A DNA stretch of 64,000 nt, taken from the NCBI GenBank assembly GCA_947652605.1, contig OX393579.1:54318970-54382969 (forward strand), given 5' to 3'. The stretch is from Elmis aenea (taxonomy: Eukaryota > Arthropoda > Insecta > Coleoptera > Elmidae). A program made the translations under genes and the position numbers. The first letter of the stretch is position 1, and each line of letters begins with the position of its first letter. Positions 59,101 through 60,791 of this stretch are shown here, piece by piece. The notes under the pieces are model-generated. The model was not told the origin of the DNA, ran no database searches, and was given only the letters and a program-made list of their open reading frames with translations.

Positions 59101-59731
59101 AAGGTTTGTCAGTTGAAAGTTTGTTCTGAAACTCTTAACATGAAGTGGGGCGCGGAAAAGAATCGTTCTGCGATGATAGCGTTAAAAAAATGTAGTGATA
59201 AGGAAGAACACGGAATTTTTGGGTTGTTGATATCGTTTGATGTTGCTACCCAACAAATAATTAATCAGTATGACCAACTGTATGGAAGAGAGACCAAGAA
59301 GTGGACGTCCAGAACTGCACTAGCTCCTGCAGTTAAGAAAACTGCTGGAGAACGAATTCGAGAACGTCCTTTTTGGAAAAAGTGGCTAGGATAATTAACA
59401 TTTGAAAAAAGCACGTCCTGAGTGTTAAAAGAAGATCCTGGTCTTAGATTATTTCGCCCAGTAAGAGTACCACGTTACTACTGTTAATATATTTCTCCAT
59501 AATATTATTATCAGTTTAGGACAGAACTTATGACATGATTAGGTACATAAATAGAGACGTTAAAAACGCATTTAAATTATGAAAGGTCACGACTTACCTA
59601 GCAAATTCGCTTGTGAGGAGCTTGAGCCGCGACCTACAACGTGCGGCTTCCTGCAGAGCCTGCTTAGCTCGGGCCTCGCTGTCTGCCCGCAGACGACGTT
59701 CGCGGTCAGCATCCCTTTGTGCCGCTTCTCT
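1951..59731 (-). CDS. NCKAP5-like protein (Nck-associated protein 5 / NCKAP5L family), partial, ten exons visible
   Basis: Ten minus-strand exons join in frame with consensus GT-AG sites and consistent phases: 59731-59598, 38290-38200, 14818-14594, 13107-12753, 12543-12328, 11181-10911, 10857-10643, 10241-9611, 8221-7024 and 2107-1951, about 3.49 kb in total. The joined product begins inside a charged coiled coil, continues through MEETVRSMLVYKNRTDQLRQ, then YERCLDDVANQVVKALLAQK and LREEIFGLNKRIQELESQNR. The last two match the conserved N-terminal coiled coil of vertebrate NCKAP5 and NCKAP5L/Cep169 as I know it. The middle is low-complexity and Ser/Asp/Glu-rich. Exon 9 carries three SKIP (SxIP) motifs, which in other proteins bind EB1 at microtubule plus ends; Cep169 is a plus-end-tracking centrosomal protein. 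Function in this species is inferred from family. Neither first nor last exon is in the window. Coordinates of junctions could be off by 1-2 bases. Confidence 0.85.
2108..2637. other. Intron 9, unique part
   Basis: AT-rich intron sequence next to the exon 10 acceptor. It has a short CA run near 2190. Nothing else is recognised. Confidence 0.5.
2638..2954. repeat. Truncated TACGGGGTGTTCC-type element
   Basis: It begins tatacggggtgttccaaatt, a variant of the TACAGGGTGTTCC ends found many times in this window, and runs without a matching inverted end up to the next element at 2957. I read it as a 3'-truncated member of the same broad class. Confidence 0.4.
3574..6019. mobile_element. Inner foldback element carrying a GC-rich satellite
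   Basis: The ends are TA-CAGGGTGGTGCTTTTTTCG and CGAAAAAAGCACCACCCTG-TA. The arms run inwards to about 3785 on the left and from about 5790 on the right and match in inverted order (for example aaggtcggttagatcagaga against its complement near 5950, and the arm ending gtttaaattaaatag/ctatttcatttaaac). Between them lie the 14-bp satellite (3785-5555) and about 230 bp of AT-rich filler. It is inserted at a TA inside the right arm of the outer element. No reading frame in it looks like a transposase. Confidence 0.85.
3785..5555. repeat. GC-rich, CpG-dense satellite, basic unit about 14 bp
   Basis: The array is built of variants of a 14-base unit such as cgtcgttcttcggt and cgtcgttcgtcggt. Longer higher-order blocks recur: the string cggtagttgt appears at about 4086, 4551, 4971 and 5216 with related sequence at 3901 and 5398, and the about 95 bp before the 4551, 4971 and 5216 copies are nearly identical. 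Because the unit contains few stop codons in any frame, several reading frames of 400-500 codons (Arg-Arg-Ser-Ser-Phe-Val repeats) stay open on both strands; these are by-products of the repeat, not genes. The CpG density is unlike all surrounding DNA. Confidence 0.95.
6172..7023. other. Intron 9, part next to exon 9
   Basis: AT-rich intron sequence between the palindromic element and the exon 9 donor (gtaaaaaattg). No coding or element ends were recognised apart from a possible truncated end (gtacagggtatcgaaatt) near 6957-6974. Confidence 0.5.
7024..8221 (-). CDS. NCKAP5-like exon 9, with three SxIP motifs
   Basis: This is the largest exon, 1198 nt, acceptor ttgtttttag at 8222 and up, donor AAG|gtaaaa at 7023. 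The first base completes an Arg codon begun in exon 8 and the last codon is complete. The product is mostly disordered: Ser/Thr/Asp/Glu-rich with few hydrophobic blocks, then a Lys/Pro/Ser-rich segment with SKIPRF (about 7488), SKIPVS (about 7464) and SKIPHK (about 7386), matching the SxIP pattern used to bind EB-family proteins. The 3' part reads RAVSFHERATSKDVIDELNR and then GWIHVERDIDLTDPK, a compact, conserved-looking block continued in exon 10. Small open frames on the plus strand across this exon are shadows. Confidence 0.9.
8222..8325. other. Intron 8, short unique flank
   Basis: The acceptor-side end of the intron between exons 8 and 9. Nothing else is seen. Confidence 0.5.
8328..9071. 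mobile_element. Intact 744-bp palindromic (foldback) MITE
   Basis: Ends are TA-CAGGGTGAACTATTTTCG and AAAATAGGCCACCCTG-TA. The arms of about 340 bp are inverted copies of each other with few mismatches and meet around a loop of roughly 60 bases bounded by aaatggcaaccata/tatggttgccattt near 8657-8745. A TA flanks both sides. There is no coding potential. It is the best template for the family also seen at 2957-6169 and, truncated, at 38823-39055. In the host pre-mRNA it would fold into a long hairpin. Confidence 0.92.
9086..9600. repeat. 73-bp tandem array and its diverged flank
   Basis: Three copies of a 73-bp unit start at ccggtt 9385, 9458 and 9531. Each contains ataagacagttttgatgcc and a near-palindrome ccagcaatg-g-cattgctgg with matching ccaccag/ctggtgg neighbours. 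The flank at 9086-9380 holds related pieces (attccaccagaatccaaccg, agacagaact) and an atgacgtcat palindrome at 9121. It lies in intron 8, just downstream of the exon 8 donor. Confidence 0.8.
9611..10241 (-). CDS. NCKAP5-like exon 8
   Basis: The exon is 631 nt, acceptor aaatttatag ending at 10242, donor AG|gtatgtag at 9610. It opens by completing an Ala codon from exon 7 and ends with two bases of an Arg codon completed by exon 9. The product reads TTPHSWSSAADDHLECTAWD, then an amphipathic stretch AEYIQHWLRLDETRSALQQ and HRDMLELEYDRTELEDWSLS, which looks helical, followed by acidic and Asn/Ser-rich linker. I do not recognise a named domain; the Trp-rich helical segment near its 5' end is the part most likely to be conserved. 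Confidence 0.88.
10262..10560. repeat. About 24-bp AT-rich minisatellite, two alternating variants
   Basis: Roughly a dozen units of the form atagcatttgtttt followed by either caatacttgg or tatataaag alternate, giving a dimeric repeat of about 48 bp. The array fills most of the 401-bp intron 7. Confidence 0.85.
10643..10857 (-). CDS. NCKAP5-like exon 7
   Basis: The exon is 215 nt, acceptor aatttcaatttcag ending at 10858, donor TTTG|gtaaga at 10642. It completes an Arg codon from exon 6 and leaves one base of the next codon. It reads NSYPPSKDILPFQHIMRSFS, then DSHLCIKITAAPSP and a Ser/Pro-rich stretch ending LRRTKATASLF. The IMRSFSDSHL segment resembles a phosphorylatable basic/serine motif, which is inference only. 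A continuation past the donor would add only four residues before a stop, so the splice is favoured. Confidence 0.85.
10911..11181 (-). CDS. NCKAP5-like exon 6
   Basis: The exon is about 271 nt, acceptor tatttttattttcag ending at 11182, donor AG|gtatgt near 10910. It follows exon 5 with a split Ala codon and ends with AG of the Arg completed by exon 7 across an intron of only about 53 nt. The product is acidic: SSKSEEETIGNESPESGNRD, EGYSTMSSDV, then TRGLEDLKEATDETEFNETR and LYIPLNLLNLKAR. The segment GNRDEGYSTMSSDVQ is the part I would test first for conservation with vertebrate NCKAP5. Confidence 0.85.
11264..12236. repeat. 160-bp tandem array, six copies
   Basis: The string gcacttttt recurs at about 11272, 11434, 11595, 11756, 11916 and 12076, a period of 160-162 bp. 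Each unit includes gaggcctaataatcattaat, atgtgtatacgaagtttgaa and aaatcgattttttggtcgga. The last copy ends in a rearranged piece (gactatagcctttgcaaaga). Minus-strand frames open across the array but repeat with it and are not genes. It occupies most of intron 5. Confidence 0.95.
12328..12543 (-). CDS. NCKAP5-like exon 5
   Basis: The exon is 216 nt, acceptor aaatttacag ending at 12544, donor CTAG|gtgaat at 12327. Both junctions split a codon after its first base. The product reads KQLSLEDKKRHQVLTKLWTE, LKGTEVTPKRLLEALSAVDP and ALWVPPQRPISLNLQLPIMQ, a folded-looking segment with regular hydrophobic spacing, then a basic tail YRRSRPIL. The helical first half and the Trp-containing ALWVPPQRP stretch look more conserved in character than the neighbouring exons, but I cannot name a domain. 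Confidence 0.88.
12544..12752. other. Intron 4
   Basis: A 209-bp intron with no recognised element. Confidence 0.6.
12753..13107 (-). CDS. NCKAP5-like exon 4, second half of the family coiled coil
   Basis: The exon is 355 nt, acceptor caactttgtttcag ending at 13108, donor TTAG|gtgagt at 12752. It starts on a codon boundary with GLREEIFGLNKRIQELESQN and RALTSMLVHQLR, a heptad-patterned coiled coil that matches the LREE..L..RV.DLE.QN..LS.LF.Q pattern following the ERCLDEVAN block in vertebrate NCKAP5L. After it comes Ser/Asp/Glu-rich linker. Reading on past the donor meets a stop within about 20 codons, supporting the splice. Confidence 0.92.
13205..14470. repeat. 319-bp tandem array, four copies, built from a small TIR element
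   Basis: The string atggtgga or atggtggg recurs at 13223, 13542, 13861 and 14180, exactly 319 bp apart. Copies 2 and 3 are almost identical; copy 1 is the most diverged and copy 4 has a short deletion near 14326. Each unit contains tacagagtgtttagttttcg and, about 60 bp on, aaatacaacaccctgtat, which together look like the two ends of a tiny TA-flanked element. The array fills intron 3. Confidence 0.93.
14594..14818 (-). CDS. NCKAP5-like exon 3, signature coiled coil
   Basis: The exon is 225 nt with both ends on codon boundaries, acceptor aaattttttgttccag ending at 14819, donor AAG|gtaatt at 14593. It reads NRCQHYQSTITRLNQEISSL, a spacer around HLEPGHREGNVQTHAAAF, and then YERCLDDVANQVVKALLAQK. 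That last block is the most diagnostic one in the window; vertebrate NCKAP5L has a near-identical YERCLDEVAN..VQALLNQK. The next residues come from exon 4, as in the family. A 5'-truncated LINE ends within about 30 bases of this exon's acceptor. Confidence 0.95.
14840..15972 (+). mobile_element. 5'-truncated Jockey-like LINE, reverse transcriptase relic
   Basis: The open frame from about 14846 to 15267 reads SLFLDVAQAFDRVWLEGRV, then AGVPQGTVLGPVRYLLFTSD and VKVATFDDDTAII, which are reverse transcriptase motifs (D in FLD, the PQG motif, and an FDDD in place of the usual F/YADD). Beyond several stops and shifts the 3' part continues LIYKQILKPVWTTYGIQLWG and an RNA-binding-like tail ending near 15810, followed by an A-rich end (acaataaaaaaaa) near 15966. 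The element is dead. It is inserted antisense to the host gene in the first part of the 23-kb intron, directly against the exon 3 acceptor region. Confidence 0.88.
15973..17250. other. Intron 2 sequence, nothing certain
   Basis: AT-rich sequence with one CAGGGTGT-type end (gtacagggtgttttgacg) at about 16617 and a repetitive piece gagtttatactc near 16808-16866. I see no gene. Confidence 0.4.
17255..17760 (-). pseudogene. PIF/Harbinger (HARBI1-type) transposase relic
   Basis: Read on the minus strand, about 17700 down to 17270 gives WFKSVDSSWPGFVHDSGI, a stop, then NSQALLLGDEGYAIPPWLM, VPFRNPNTPQEHAYNN and RVIIERCFGQL. The GD.GY....W.M.P.RNP.TP.E..YN pattern followed by VIER.FG is the signature of the DDE_4 nuclease of PIF/Harbinger elements. 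At least two stops interrupt it and the N-terminal part is not clear. No terminal repeats were identified. Confidence 0.8.
17761..18837. other. Intron 2 sequence, nothing recognised
   Basis: No convincing reading frame. A small GC-rich palindromic patch gagcgcgcagcgcgag lies at about 18611. Confidence 0.4.
18838..19150 (-). pseudogene. Mariner transposase relic (catalytic core fragment)
   Basis: The minus strand from about 19100 to 18840 reads LKKTVIIVSWITEGLDWKFL, then SIQTSNP, two stops, KSVHENVLKN, and, after a shift, VHGRKILLQDDARLQVAQET. This follows the mariner pattern KK.V...WW..EG...WE.LP...T.N..LYC.QL.RV followed by LL.HDNARPHVA, where the second catalytic Asp lies. Stops and a frameshift make it inactive. 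The ends of the element were not found. Confidence 0.75.
19151..20930. other. Intron 2 sequence with one strong hairpin
   Basis: Mostly featureless. A 48-bp near-perfect inverted repeat at 19298-19346 has arms ggaaatcctcaaggttt / aaacctgaaggatttcc around gactgcgcagtc. The piece from 20935 on belongs to LINE fragments. Confidence 0.5.
20935..21900 (+). mobile_element. Decayed LINE fragments, reverse transcriptase and C-terminal part
   Basis: At 20935-21010 the plus strand reads RIRNETYRKQLKLKSVETQI, matching the minus-strand LINE at 21925-22570. From about 21003 it switches to the family seen at 26405-27800: LVFADDVVLLAK near 21180 (the FADD box), then QVSNFKYVGTTIAENDTLEE, LNNRIAAAMKF and, at 21641-21829, QLRWLENLLRMPESRYAK with RSRGRPRTKWENEK, the usual LINE C-terminal pattern. 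Many shifts and stops; inactive. Confidence 0.8.
21925..22570 (-). mobile_element. Decayed LINE 3' end, minus strand
   Basis: The minus strand reads VERFKYLGVIIEKNGGMDK, ISKKSGNVGRIFNSL, NKKVPKRTKMEVVK, then VNAAEIRFLKKIQGKTKKD, RIRNETYREHLKIKSVETKI and ERQLGWLGHIYRI. This is the thumb and C-terminal region of a non-LTR reverse transcriptase. Plus-strand frames here are shadows. It is in the same sense as the host gene, one of only two such LINEs in the window. Confidence 0.8.
22571..23500. other. Intron 2 sequence
   Basis: It contains an AT microsatellite at about 22575-22600 (ataataataataataaaaag), a perfect inverted repeat gtttaattaa-cttgg-ttaattaaac at 23210-23234 and a short CA run at 23336-23350. 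No gene is seen. Confidence 0.5.
23500..24860. repeat. Highly diverged tandem repeat, unit roughly 60-100 bp
   Basis: Variants of ggactaattttgtcctagaaatgtcct followed by attaagacttgaaatttgaca recur irregularly at least twelve times across 1.3 kb (for example near 23560, 23690, 23830, 24100, 24230, 24480, 24540, 24620, 24670). The spacing and sequence have drifted strongly, so it appears to be an old satellite. The core agGACtaatttaGTCCta is itself partly palindromic. Confidence 0.75.
24861..26404. other. Intron 2 sequence, nothing certain
   Basis: An open frame at 25005-25322 lacks an ATG start and resembles no family I know. I treat it as chance. No element ends were found. Confidence 0.4.
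26405..27800 (+). mobile_element. Decayed LINE, reverse transcriptase through C-terminus
   Basis: In order the plus strand reads VILPIFKTGDSKTCENYRAY, EEAQCGFRPGRSTQDLIF, MVYLCFIDMSKTFDRVPREK, VGVRQGGTLSPLLFIILMD, then LADDVVLLAKSEKDL near 26997 (the FADD position), ANFKYLRTIIAENGELEED, VYVPILTNSSETWTLTQKQK and a frameshifted C-terminal part. These are reverse transcriptase motifs 0-7 in correct order. At least four shifts or stops; inactive. The endonuclease part is missing, so it is 5'-truncated. It shares its family with 21003-21900 and 52895-53175. Confidence 0.9.
27801..28430. other. Intron 2 sequence, nothing recognised
   Basis: AT-rich, with no element ends or coding frames I can support. 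Confidence 0.4.
28440..28770. repeat. Two diverged tandem copies of about 159 bp
   Basis: The strings gatgagctg, aactggtagtcgttat and aagtgttgtttaacatatt occur in the same order near 28466-28550 and again near 28625-28710. Confidence 0.7.
28945..29403. mobile_element. Non-autonomous hAT-type element, 459 bp
   Basis: Ends are CAGGGCTCGAAACCG and CGGTTTCATGCCCTG, flanked by a perfect 8-bp direct repeat gttttaat (28937-28944 and 29404-29411), the target duplication size of hAT elements. The inside is rich in short inverted aaccggtt motifs at both ends, so the ends fold strongly. It has no transposase frame. Confidence 0.92.
29412..30345. other. Intron 2 sequence, nothing recognised
   Basis: No coding or element ends that I can support. 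A few GC-richer patches (gcacccgcccccagcg at about 29608) stand out. Confidence 0.4.
30350..31045. repeat. Tandem pair of a dispersed repeat, unit about 360 bp
   Basis: attcgatcgtatggcgcatg (30355) and attcgattgtatggcgcatg (30714) start two copies that share gtaatatcccatac, caagagttcctgaaaat and agattattgccgtt-like blocks, and each ends in a gttccatttaaaat motif (about 30660 and 31026). A third copy is at 43912-44190. The inner aaatcctgaaaaa...tcaggattt is a short hairpin. Confidence 0.8.
31046..32049. other. Intron 2 sequence, nothing recognised
   Basis: No gene or element ends supported. Confidence 0.4.
32050..32545 (+). mobile_element. LINE 3' end with ribonuclease H and zinc-knuckle-like remnants
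   Basis: Across shifts, the plus strand reads NRQIA and KLAARHLS-type RNase H tail sequence, then VAIRLITGHCMLNKHFYIIG, LSETDICRGCGEEEET, and ends with GAITRG and an ataataat run at 32547. LITGHC.LN.H....GL.....CR.C...EET is the well-known C-terminal pattern of RNase H-bearing LINEs (Jockey/I group). Decayed and 5'-truncated. Confidence 0.82.
32546..35078. other. Intron 2 sequence with GC-rich islands
   Basis: It includes a G-run cluster at 33244-33286 (four runs of at least four G) and a GC-richer block at about 34330-34720 (cggggctctacggggggtgc, gcggcgctagcggcgcgcgc). No gene could be supported. These blocks contrast with the AT-rich surroundings and could be regulatory. Confidence 0.45.
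35080..35160. mobile_element. hAT-type element end (CAGCGGTCCT)
   Basis: The stretch agcagcggtcctaaatctgt and gtctggccatccccaggggt resembles the left end of hAT elements that start CAGCGGTTCTCAA...CCCCAGGGG. No right end follows; the sequence passes into a different repeat. Confidence 0.5.
35165..35390 (-). repeat. Dispersed repeat family, copy 1
   Basis: This is an inverted copy of the sequence at 52272-52545 and 62825-63118: ctcgtgttatgtagcttact, acatgtaattacgttgtctt, gtcaattttgacgtaagcct and tctagacaagtgct match in order. The unit has no coding frame that persists between copies. Confidence 0.8.
35391..36420. other. Intron 2 sequence, nothing recognised
   Basis: AT-rich, no supported feature. 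Confidence 0.4.
36430..37795 (+). mobile_element. LINE fragment split by a hAT element
   Basis: Left part 36430-36477 reads on into the right part at 37305: IDWEVGVILPLHKKGD, a standard LINE reverse transcriptase entry motif, with the NYRGTTLAS pattern next. After shifts the C-terminal end follows at 37579-37770: QKRQKGRPRKVWNQVVAECL and RKARNSREWM. The insertion removed nothing; the LINE flanks resume after the 8-bp duplication. Much of the middle of the LINE is missing. Confidence 0.8.
36478..37296 (-). mobile_element. hAT element, 819 bp, with a transposase C-terminal relic
   Basis: Ends TAGGGTTTCT and AGAAACCCTA, flanked by a perfect 8-bp duplication atacccat (36470-36477 and 37297-37304). 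Both subterminal regions carry repeated cccggg palindromes. On the minus strand about 36950-36826 reads SLLLDALKTISPTSIETERA and FYAAGLFVNKLRKRL, the hAT dimerisation motif (IETERAFS..G....K.R.RL). Only this piece of the transposase remains, so it is a deletion derivative. It sits inside a LINE. Confidence 0.93.
37796..38199. other. Intron 2, part next to exon 2
   Basis: AT-rich sequence ending at the exon 2 donor. Nothing is recognised. Confidence 0.5.
38200..38290 (-). CDS. NCKAP5-like exon 2
   Basis: A 91-nt exon, acceptor ttataattttgtttcag ending at 38291, donor GAG|gtaagt at 38199. The first base completes the Arg codon left by exon 1. It reads MEETVRSMLVYKNRTDQLRQ then EKAALTAAFE, a coiled-coil segment. 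The exon is isolated by more than 21 kb on each side, and it was found from splice signals and phase agreement, not from an open frame of notable length. The next exon in the frame (exon 3) begins on a codon boundary, so no phase-changing exon is missing between them. Confidence 0.87.
38291..38612. other. Intron 1, part next to exon 2
   Basis: AT-rich, nothing recognised. Confidence 0.5.
38621..38818. mobile_element. Small non-autonomous hAT-type element, 198 bp
   Basis: Ends CAGAGGCGGATTAAAG and AATCCGCCTCTG, flanked by an 8-bp direct repeat with one mismatch (cttatttt / cttagttt). GC-rich near the right end (gcgcgcgcccggtgcgcccg). It appears to sit in the left arm of a foldback element that continues to its right. 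Confidence 0.85.
38823..39055. repeat. Half of a foldback element
   Basis: From tttcgatgcccatacagggt onwards it matches the left arm of the 8328-9071 palindrome, including tctcggttgttatcagagat and aaatatctcgcttaaacgaa, and stops near 39055. The outermost end was lost or displaced by the hAT insertion at 38621. Confidence 0.85.
39056..39480. other. Intron 1 sequence, nothing recognised
   Basis: AT-rich with no supported feature. Confidence 0.4.
39488..39765 (-). pseudogene. Tc1/mariner-superfamily transposase, C-terminal fragment
   Basis: The minus strand from about 39755 reads RWIGRRGAIEWPPRFPDLSP and LDYFLWEYLKNNVY, continuing as a helical tail to the stop at 39488. WPPRSPDL.PLD.FLWGYLK..VY is typical of the last catalytic Asp region in insect mariner-like transposases with a DUF4817-type HTH. 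No upstream part remains, so this is a fragment. Confidence 0.78.
39780..40860. repeat. Cluster of TA-CAGGGTGT-type element ends
   Basis: Ends or half-ends occur at about 40036 (atatagggtgttctattc), 40105 (acaccctgtgtat), 40353 (atacagggtgttctattt), 40536 (tacactctgtatat), 40600 (aacaccctgtatct) and 40708 (gcaccctgtataa). They face both ways and appear to be stacked fragments of short TIR elements; individual limits could not be set. Confidence 0.6.
40861..43905. other. Intron 1 sequence, mostly unrecognised
   Basis: A short open frame at 40871-41134 matches nothing I know. A CAGGGTGT-type end (aacaccctgtatata) lies at about 42027, and ttggtggaggtgacgggttc at about 42157 resembles the start of the 319-bp array unit at 13223. 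No gene. Confidence 0.4.
43912..44190 (+). repeat. Dispersed copy of the 360-bp repeat
   Basis: attcgatggtatgaaacaat, gtaatatcccacac, caagagctcctgaaaatttt and ttgaaaaatcctgaaaaat follow the order of the two copies at 30350-31045. Confidence 0.75.
44191..46549. other. Intron 1 sequence
   Basis: It contains a GC-richer block at 44800-45060 and a TATA-like string gctatatataacagtgc at about 45781, but no coding frame that I can support. Confidence 0.4.
46550..47110 (-). mobile_element. Decayed LINE, reverse transcriptase N-terminal part
   Basis: The minus strand reads DINREVVVEAIKHLKQGKSV, GHDSITPEMVKNLG, a stop, then GEVPNE, KIGIIMLIFKKGDNRNCTNY and RGITLLSIISKAYEFILERK. K.GK..G.D.I..E.....G followed by IPIFKKGD...C.NYR is a standard LINE pattern. 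It is in the same sense as the host gene. The catalytic half is absent. Confidence 0.85.
47111..49690. other. Intron 1 sequence with one complex hairpin
   Basis: A hairpin at 48530-48650 has arms aatagcatttacaaca / tgttgtaaaatatgttatt and an inner palindrome gagatttgcaaatctc. A frame on the minus strand at 49365-49547 matches nothing known. No gene is supported. Confidence 0.45.
49697..50950 (+). mobile_element. 5'-truncated CR1/L2-like LINE, reverse transcriptase almost intact
   Basis: It starts near 49697 (AFETINRELLIKKLEKIG), shifts frame once at about 49760, then reads VALSWFKSYLQNRHQKVKYN, THGVPQGTVLGPLLFVVYMN and IKMFADDTMLF (the catalytic FADD at about 49956), NLRINVDKSQFMILG and YLGVI, where a TAA stop at 50210 interrupts. 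The frame then continues through LLYKTIIAPHFEFCASLLIN, NRAMRTILKC and FKIFNNMPHQVK to a stop near 50792. The 3' tail ends in a short taac repeat (50928-50948), as in CR1-like elements. One stop and one shift suggest a fairly recent insertion. Confidence 0.9.
50951..52265. other. Intron 1 sequence, nothing recognised
   Basis: AT-rich sequence with no supported feature. Confidence 0.4.
52272..52545 (+). repeat. Dispersed repeat family, copy 2
   Basis: Matches 62825-63118 throughout (gcctgcatgcatag, acttgtctagaaatgt, gacaagacaacgtaattaca, ctcgccgctacgcggctccg, ttacaactcttgt). The inner cgccgctacgcggc is a short hairpin. Confidence 0.82.
52895..53175 (+). mobile_element. LINE 3' fragment
   Basis: With shifts it reads NRLSWLGHLLRMQV, KVSWRDVSQLAND and RKTPRIREVPED, the C-terminal end of the family at 21003-21900 and 26405-27800. 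Opposite-strand frames here are shadows. Confidence 0.75.
53334..53487 (+). repeat. TRIM left LTR
   Basis: 154 bp, TG...CA, with an aataaa polyadenylation-like signal near 53437. Identical to the right LTR. Confidence 0.93.
53489..53506 (+). promoter_or_regulatory. TRIM primer-binding site, tRNA-Ser(GCU) type
   Basis: The 18 bases tggcgacgaggatgggat begin two bases after the left LTR. They are the exact complement of the 3' end of tRNA-Ser(GCU), including its CCA, as I recall that tRNA from animals. This supports reverse-transcriptase priming. Confidence 0.85.
53590..53604 (+). promoter_or_regulatory. TRIM polypurine tract
   Basis: aaaaaggggagag lies immediately before the right LTR, where plus-strand DNA synthesis would start. 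The interior also holds a direct repeat of tttctcatggtatgtaattt (about 53517 and 53551). Confidence 0.8.
53724..54866 (+). mobile_element. Tc1/mariner-superfamily DNA transposon, 1143 bp
   Basis: Ends TACCTTTTCAAGTTCAAATT and AATTTGAACTTGAAAAGGTA are perfect inverted repeats of at least 20 bp and extend further with mismatches, flanked by TA on each side. The empty site gaagtctagtgtatat is preserved in the other LTR, so the insertion is proved in place. Inside the left end a 21-bp unit caaattggcactaatcaaaat repeats four to five times. A transposase frame occupies most of the interior. Confidence 0.95.
53935..54821 (+). pseudogene. Tc1/mariner-type transposase with a DD35E-like spacing, broken by a frameshift
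   Basis: The likely start is the ATG at 53935 (MPYIKKVDAANRK); a frame from 53887 uses a TTG. Residues about 10-48 look like a helix-turn-helix (GNWRNLANVLGVSKRTAYRW). The first catalytic Asp is in IIYFDE, residue about 153. There, a tandem 8-bp duplication, gacgaaag/gacgaaac (54391-54406), shifts the frame. The other frame continues as FISRTQGRSKKGSRCTF, MVIDNAPCHSYIEE (second Asp) and LSPYSPMLNPIEQAWSVLK (Glu). I count 35 residues between that Asp and Glu, against 34 in classic Tc1 and mariner. The total of about 290 residues is short for the superfamily. Inactive as it stands. Confidence 0.88.
55061..56015. other. Intron 1 sequence with a GC-richer block
   Basis: Around 55550-55750 the DNA is less AT-rich (ggccccgcaagcagccgcct) but has no supported frame. 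Confidence 0.4.
56020..56255. repeat. hAT-type element remnant
   Basis: gacccctggaggttcctgaa near 56071 and gtttgagaaatactggtcta near 56230 resemble the right-hand part of hAT elements that end ...TTTGAGAAACACTG. The left end was not identified. Confidence 0.4.
56256..58440. other. Intron 1 sequence, nothing recognised
   Basis: AT-rich with no element ends or coding frames that I can support. Confidence 0.4.
58441..59597. other. Intron 1, part next to exon 1
   Basis: A less AT-rich patch at 58480-58700 and an open frame at 59095-59394 (no ATG at its start; contains KKWTSRTALAPAVKKTAGER) are present. I do not recognise either as a gene. The exon 1 donor gtaagtcgtgacc ends the stretch. Confidence 0.4.
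59598..59731 (-). CDS. NCKAP5-like exon 1 (first visible)
   Basis: A 134-nt exon, acceptor ttctttattgcag ending at 59732, donor AG|gtaagtcg at 59597. It opens on a codon boundary with REAAQRDADRERRLRADSEA, then RAKQALQEAARCRSRLKLLT and SEFA, ending with AG of the Arg completed by exon 2. The charged, Ala-rich pattern is a coiled coil running into MEETVRS. There is no start codon here and the acceptor is strong, so at least one exon lies upstream, beyond the window. Confidence 0.85.
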
Positions 59732-60200
59732 CTGCAATAAAGAAAACAAATTAATTTACGTTTTTATCAAGGAACGAGTTATGTTACAAAACCTCACGTC
59801 TAACCTACATTGATAGAACCACCCATGTGGAAGAGCAACCGAAAATTGATCTACAAACATATTTCCTACACGAAAAGAATGTCCCGAAAGATTCTACTTA
59901 TTTTGGTGCAATAGAATAAATTTCGAACAAATTTCTTTGCGTCGTGATTAAACGTACATTTTTATGCAAGTATTTAAAACAAGTAAAATTATTTTTAGTC
60001 ATTAACATCATCACTAATTTCATGTTTTTGAGATCATGTTACCACAAAAATACGTTTTAGTACATTTATCATCAATAAGTGGCCTTCAAAATGAATAATA
60101 ATAATAGGTAATAAAAATACTAACATGTAATCAGGTCATTAAAAAAATTGTTTAGATGTATCCAATTTTATAGAAATATGTATAGATAGACTTTTCGGAC
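59732..60200. other. Upstream intron sequence, nothing recognised
   Basis: AT-rich sequence upstream of the exon 1 acceptor. Confidence 0.45.
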
Positions 60201-60209
60201 GTCCTGTAT

Positions 60210-60665
60210 TTTATACCACTACAAATATCTGGGAAGTGGGCGTATGCAATCTCCAAAGAAAATAGAGTAAAAATAGAAACTGCCAGAAAAGTGTTTGTTA
60301 AAATGAAAATGTTCTGTAACCGGAATCTTTCCTGTTAGTTTGAGAAAAAGAATATGCTAATATATGAGGTTTGTTCCAACAACTCGACGGAATTGTCTGA
60401 ATTATGGCGCTGGTGAAGGATATTGAAAATTTTATCAATGTAAAGTGAGGAAGCTGAATATCTAGGACATGGTGTAGGAGGAGAAAATTGTAACTGCTTA
60501 GAATCATCATGCAAGGAAGAATAAAAGGCAAACGAATTGTTGGCTGGAAAAGAATGTTCTGGTTAAGCAACTTGAGAAAATAGTTTAGATGTAGCCCTTC
60601 TACTAGTTTTTTGGAGCTGTTGTAAATAAATTATGAATAGCTAGGATGATAGTTAACTTGTAATA
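60210..60665 (+). mobile_element. Decayed LINE 3' end
   Basis: Across several shifts and stops the plus strand reads KIETARKVFVKMKMFCNRNL, then WRW, RILKILSM-like, EAEYLGHG, MQGRIKGKRIVGWKRMFWLS and NLRKW-like sequence ending ...FWSCCK near 60630. This follows the C-terminal pattern of a common insect LINE (RGKIKGKRG.GR....WL.NLR.WF). Opposite-strand frames are shadows. Confidence 0.72.
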
Positions 60666-60791
60666 AAAATGGCATTAAAAAATAAAAAAATTAAACGTAA
60701 AAAATTGTACGGATAAACAGAAACCAAATTTTAATCACAAAAACTCTATTACCAAAAGAAAACAGTGATATCACCCATCAAAACGTAACCA

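Noticed and set aside
59095..59394. 99-codon open frame near exon 1
   Set aside because: It begins with GTG, not ATG, and matches no family I know. Kept only as a remark.
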